Assembly (NCBI GenBank): GCA_963693315.1
Contig: OY856187.1
Coordinates: 423,762,429-423,826,428, forward strand
Direction: 5' to 3'
Length of the DNA stretch: 64,000 nt
Source: Diogma glabrata
Taxonomy: Eukaryota; Arthropoda; Insecta; Diptera; Cylindrotomidae
Shown: piece by piece, positions 59,735 through 64,000 of the stretch
Layout: each line of letters begins with the position of its first letter
How positions within the stretch are numbered: position 1 is the stretch's first letter
Position numbers and translations under genes: made by a program
Notes under the pieces: generated by a model
Told to the model about the DNA's origin: nothing
The model's database searches: none
What the model saw: the letters and a program-made list of their open reading frames with translations, nothing else

Positions 59735-60184
59735 GTGTATTCTTTTCGACTGTACTGAACAAGTTCCAACACCGAACTATCGAAATTTGTGTTCTTTTGG
59801 GTTGCACCAGTACAGAATTATGATTTCGATCGTATTCTTTTGGAAACAGAATTGTTATTTTGCCCACACCCAGTACAAAAAAATAGCATCGTAGAAATTA
59901 ATGGTGTAGAAGTTGTACTGAAATTTTTTGTGATTGTTTTTTTATCGTATTTGGGATGTTTTTTTGTATAACTAACAGGTATTAATATTATGAAAATATT
60001 ATTTTTTAAATAAAAATCAACCAATCACAATCAATCTGGGTTAATATTTGTAATGAAAAAATAGAACAGAATCCAAGTGTTCTTTTTAACTTGTAATTGT
60101 ACTGATTTTTTTTTGTTCTGTGTGAAGACGATTTTAAAATTCTAGATTTTTTGTCCATACTCGGTACAGTCAAAAAGAATACAC
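59735..60184. repeat. TA-flanked MITE with 24-bp terminal inverted repeats
   Basis: gtgtattcttttcgactgta... and its inverse ...acagtcaaaaagaatacac close the element, with TA outside both ends, as for Tc1/mariner-type insertions. 450 bp, no transposase. Part of its interior (cagaattatgattt, ttttggaaacaga) recurs inverted at 61,435-61,600. Confidence 0.7.
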
Positions 60185-61434
60185 TATAAATAAGTAGTTA
60201 ATCAGTAGAATCTAATTCTAAAACATTCATTCTAAAAAATTGAACCAACTTAACCTTTACACTAAAGCAACTTATATGTTCACCCTAATTTTTCCCTAAG
60301 GTGACACTATACACAACACACTTAACCAATTACAATATTATTCAAATAATCAAATGACGACGACAAAAATTACAAATAGAATTATTTAAAATAAATTAAT
60401 CTCATCGATCGATATCGCATAATATTACTTCAACCAATGTGACAATTACAAAAATAAAACTAAAAAAATGTTATCGCTTGAATATAATCTTATTTCAAGA
60501 ATAAACTTATTTTCATACACAAACATACATCTACTACTTACAAAATGTTACAAAAAAATTAAAACTACAAATTACAATGCTTCACCTCTATGTTAAAAAT
60601 CATTGTTTTAAATCAAATTAAAAAAAAATACATTATTCGTTACGTTTTTCATTTTATCTTTTTTTTTAATTTTTGATCTAATTCAATGAATTTCCATTTT
60701 CTATTTTCGTGTTTTTTCACTGTGTTAAAAACTTACAAATATTATCACAAATTTTTTATTTGTTATTTATTTAATAGAGAAATAATTACTATTAAAACAC
60801 ATATCACTGATTTCATAATATAAATTAAAAAACGTTGACATTTTGACGATTTTAACTTAAGTAAATATGTAAGTTCTTTTTTTATTCAAACGATAGATTA
60901 AATTTTCAAGGTTAATAATTTAATATTTATTTTAATACAAAATTAATTATGTCTCCATCAAGAGACAATTTTACACTAAAATAAATAGATAAATACAAGA
61001 TAATTTTTTTTTTGGTTTTCATTTATTTGTTGTTTTTTTTATATTTACGAAAAAGAAATGAGCTTTACGAATAACTAATAAACAAAACAAATTAAGAAAA
61101 AGAAATATATAAGAAAATAAAAGAAAGATTTAAAAAAAAAAATTTATGCAACACATACACATATACCGCACGACCCCTAAACTGAACCAATAACAACAAC
61201 AACAACAAGCAAATAAAACAATTTTTCCATTAATGGCAATCTTCAAACAAAACGTAGGAACTTAAAAACAATTGTAAAAGATGTATATAAACTACATACA
61301 GCTGTTCGAAGAATTGTGAATACACTCGTTTTTATTTATTAATGTCCTTTTATTTGGAACTGTAATAACTAACTAACTAACAGAATAACATATTATCTTT
61401 TACAAAACCTTATATATTTATGTACGTGTATTAC
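60185..61434. other. AT-rich, no recognised feature
   Basis: Only homopolymer runs and a short (aac)n run near 61,190-61,208. Confidence 0.4.
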
Positions 61435-61600
61435 GATTTTCTTCTTTTCGATACAACATTTTCGATGCAACAATTTTTTACGGTGCTGTTTTTCTGTACT
61501 CGGTGTAAAAAAAAAATCTGTTTCCAAAAGACTACTTTTATTTTTAAATCATAATTCTGTTTTACGATTTTAGATAATTCTGTATGAACATAAAGAATTT
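61435..61600 (-). repeat. Relic of the 59,735 MITE family
   Basis: The reverse complement matches the middle of the element at 59,810-59,920: cagaattatgattt, ttttggaaacaga, gtacagaaaaa and a gtgttgcatcg-like stretch. Ends are not preserved. Confidence 0.55.
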
Positions 61601-61879
61601 GGTACAAGTGCAAATATAATTCAATTGAATATGGGTAAATATTTCAAGACAACAAGGACAGGTTTACTAGCACTGTAAATGACCAAAGCAAACAACGAAA
61701 CTCCAACGCAAATTTGTTAGGTAGAATTTAACCGAAATCAATTCGATTTATAATTTGTGTGATAACAGTATAACATCGAAATATTTATTGACAAAGTACG
61801 CATGTATGAAAAAAGCATTAAAATATTATAAAACAGTTTATGTATGCACAAAAAAACGCTAGTGTAATTTTTACAAAAT

Positions 61880-62540
61880 CACAAATTCATATTTCAAAAC
61901 TCAAAAAAAAATTTTAAAAATTAAATAAAATCAAACTTTTTTCAAAATTCTAAAAAATATCCCAAAAATTATTACAAAATCAAAGATTAAAACTTTTTTC
62001 AAAAATATTGCAAAAATTATAACAAAATCAAAAATTGAAACTTTTTTCAAAATTCCAAAAATTAGAATAAAATCAAATATTTAAACTTTTCCTAAATTCT
62101 AATAATATTCCAAAATATCTTAAAAATTTAAAAATTCACACTTTTTCCAAAATTCTAAAAATATTGCAAAAATTATAACAACATCAAAAATTGAAACTTT
62201 TTTCAAAATTCTAAAAATTATAATAAAATCAAATATTTAAAATTTGTTAAAATTCTAAAAATATTCCAAAAATTTTTACAAAATCAAAAATTGAAACTTT
62301 TTTCAAAATTGTAAAAATATATATATATAAAATTCACAAATTCAAAAATTTTATTTCTTTCCAAAATTCTAAATTTTATTGTATTTTATTTTTATTTATT
62401 GATTTTATTGTAATAAAATCAATAATTAAAACGTTTTCCAAAATTCTAAAAACATTGCAAAAATTATTACAAAATCAAAAATTCAAACTTTTTTCAAACT
62501 TCCAAAAATATTTCAAAAACTATAACAAATTCAAAAATTT
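61880..62540. repeat. AT-rich minisatellite, period about 57-60 bp
   Basis: Roughly ten diverged units containing aaaatcaaaaattgaaac, ttttttcaaaattctaaaaa and tattccaaaaatta. Variation between units suggests an old array. Confidence 0.7.
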
Positions 62541-62559
62541 CCATGTCACATTTACGTCA

Positions 62560-63060
62560 TACAAACAGCTAAATATTTTTTTCCAAAAAGTTGGCTAAAA
62601 AAATAAATGCATTTTTTTTGACATACTTGACAATATTTTTTTGACAAACTTTAATGCCATAATTCTCTATAATAATATTAAAATTTAATGTCACATACAA
62701 ATAATTAATTTTATTTTTTCCAAAAAATTGGGTAAAAAAATAAATAAAAATCTTTTTTTTTGACACACTTGACAATAATTTTTTGACTAACATCAAGATT
62801 TCTCCTCATTCCATGACTAGTAAATTTTCTCTTAAAATGAACTTTTTAAACAAAACCAATGTAAATTTTCTTGTTTTGATACACGATTAACGATTTTTTG
62901 ACGCACTTCAGTGTCATATTTAATATTCAATTACATTTCATGTAATCATTCACTTTTATGTTTTATATATTTCTAGTGGAAAACCGAAGAACTGTTTCCC
63001 ATAATAAGTTTCTCAAAAAAATTGGGAAACAAAATAAATGAAAATCACTCTTTTGACACA
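62560..63060. repeat. Diverged long tandem repeat, period about 140 bp or more
   Basis: Units share ttccaaaaa-ttggntaaaaaaataaat and tttttttgacanacttgacaat at 62,578, 62,717 and, more weakly, 63,008. The open frame over it (62,569-62,796) is a by-product. Confidence 0.5.
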
Positions 63061-63120
63061 TATTCAATGAAAGAGAAATACTCAAAAAGTAGTTTTTCTA
63101 TTTTGCGTCTAAAATAAAGT

Positions 63121-63169
63121 CATTTCGATTCCCTACTGCGTATCGAAATGGCCTTCATTACGATACGCA
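63121..63169. repeat. Two mutually exclusive hairpins
   Basis: catttcgat (63121-63129) pairs with atcgaaatg (63142-63150), and tgcgtatcg (63137-63145) pairs with cgatacgca (63161-63169). The two stems share 63142-63145, so they cannot form together. Confidence 0.55.
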
Positions 63170-63394
63170 AAGTTTTGTTTTTCAAGGTTGGTCACATTGG
63201 TCATACTAACGTCAGCGAAAATTAAAACGAATAATTATATAAATAAAATTAATAAGAATATCTTAATTAGTGTTAAATATTTTAATTAATTAAAATAATT
63301 AGTAATAATAACAAAATTCAAATTGACTATTTTTTTAATAAAATACACATTTTTTTAAATTTAAAGACAAAAAATGCAAAATAGAAGAAATAGT

Positions 63395-63520
63395 ATAAAA
63401 AACTCGTTTCATAAGACGTTTTATTGCACTTATCCTTTAGTAAATTCCCCGCTGCGCGGGTCGTTTTCTAAACAGATTGCGTGCGCTAAATCGTCGATTA
63501 TGAAACTAGTTTCTTAATAT
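63395..63520. repeat. Imperfect foldback with GC-rich hairpin
   Basis: actcgtttcataa on the left and ttatgaaactagt on the right are inverse. Between them lies cccgctgcgcggg (63448-63460), a 5-bp GC stem that stands out in this AT-rich region. Nature unknown. Confidence 0.4.
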
Positions 63521-63639
63521 GCTATTTTGTTTGTAAATATTTTATTTCACGGGAATGAAATTATTATATAAAATAATGATGAGAAAACCAAAATTATATG
63601 ATTTTTAGCAGTGTCTGTCAAAAAAAATAATTCGAAATG

Positions 63640-63720
63640 ATATTAATTTGAACGAAACGGCAAGAGACAGTAGCAATAACTTTAAAAAACTACATTACCG
63701 ATATATGTAAATGTCGTAAA
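63640..63720. repeat. Fragment related to the TIR transposon at 15,368-16,698
   Basis: aatgatattaatt, agcaataa and aaaactac words line up in order with 16,533-16,620, just inside the right end of that element. Confidence 0.45.
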
Positions 63721-63894
63721 ACGAAATTTTCATGAATAATAAAAAAAACAATAATTTTAAAATAACAGCATTTTGTAGGCTTATATTTTAATTTAATTAT
63801 AAATATATTGGGAATATTACATAAAAAAAATTAATTAATTTGTTTTAATTTTTAATAGGCTCTATTCAAAATATATTTATAATAATTTTAATTT

Positions 63895-64000
63895 CTCTCT
63901 CTCTGGCGTTTACATCCCATGAAGGGATTTTGCCGTCTGTGCCACCAGCTTCCAATCATCTCGTTCCATGACCAGTTGACCCCAGTTTCGACATCCTATA
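63895..64000 (-). pseudogene. C-terminal end of another LINE, cut by the window edge
   Basis: The minus strand reads CRNWGQLVMERDDWKLVAQT and then an AKSLHGM-type end before a stop, similar to the C-terminal NW-x-x-x-RDxW-x-x-x-x-AK motif of several LINE reverse transcriptases. It continues beyond the right edge. Confidence 0.5.

Noticed and set aside
61880..62540. CRISPR-like array
   Set aside because: Units are adjacent and diverged with no spacers, and the genome is eukaryotic; it is an AT-rich minisatellite.
62569..62796. Minus-strand 75-codon frame
   Set aside because: Composed of A/T-rich tandem repeats and lacks any motif.

Overview
The window is about 70 percent A+T, eukaryotic, and almost certainly from an insect. 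It holds one recognisable host gene, a Tousled-like kinase (Tlk) with spliceosomal introns on the minus strand. The rest is a dense graveyard of non-LTR retrotransposons, one Ty3/Gypsy element, a mariner, a hAT element and several foldback or MITE-like repeats, of kinds common in insect genomes. I cannot name the species, and all family assignments are from memory of protein families rather than from a search.

Layout. 1-5,240: LINE relics, including a minus-strand LINE lodged inside a plus-strand LINE, plus palindromic repeats. 5,250-9,840: AT-rich DNA with one unidentified coding relic at 6,060-6,960 and the Tlk 3' flank. 9,843-20,922: six Tlk coding exons that join without a frame error into an 820-residue protein. 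Its 7.3-kb last intron contains a stack of nested elements. 21,905-21,980: a compact island of promoter-type motifs upstream of Tlk. 23,127-25,423: a dead hAT element split by a foldback element. 27,178-29,756: a LINE endonuclease fragment interrupted by a 5' LTR and a broken Gypsy pol. 30,307-36,010: MITEs, a tRNA-like SINE candidate and LINE scraps. 37,281-40,090: LINE copy B with a 2A-like motif near its 5' end. 44,144-44,222: a possible 5' coding micro-exon for Tlk. 45,125-47,165: two more LINE relics. 48,632-52,480: LINE copy C carrying a clean solo LTR, followed by a mariner. 52,950-53,864: a MITE containing a foldback element. 55,600-58,845: an RTE-type LINE. 59,735-64,000: a TA-flanked MITE, minisatellites, hairpins and the tail of another LINE.

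Only Tlk looks functional. Every transposon-encoded frame is broken by stops, frameshifts or deletions. Insertion order can be read at several loci, because target duplications and uninterrupted family members are both present in the window. The observations most worth follow-up are the candidate Tlk micro-exon, the E-box/CRE/TISU-like promoter island, the 2A-like motif in LINE B, the foldback repeat with a pol III B-box-like centre inside Tlk, and the unidentified relic near 6.1-7.0 kb.
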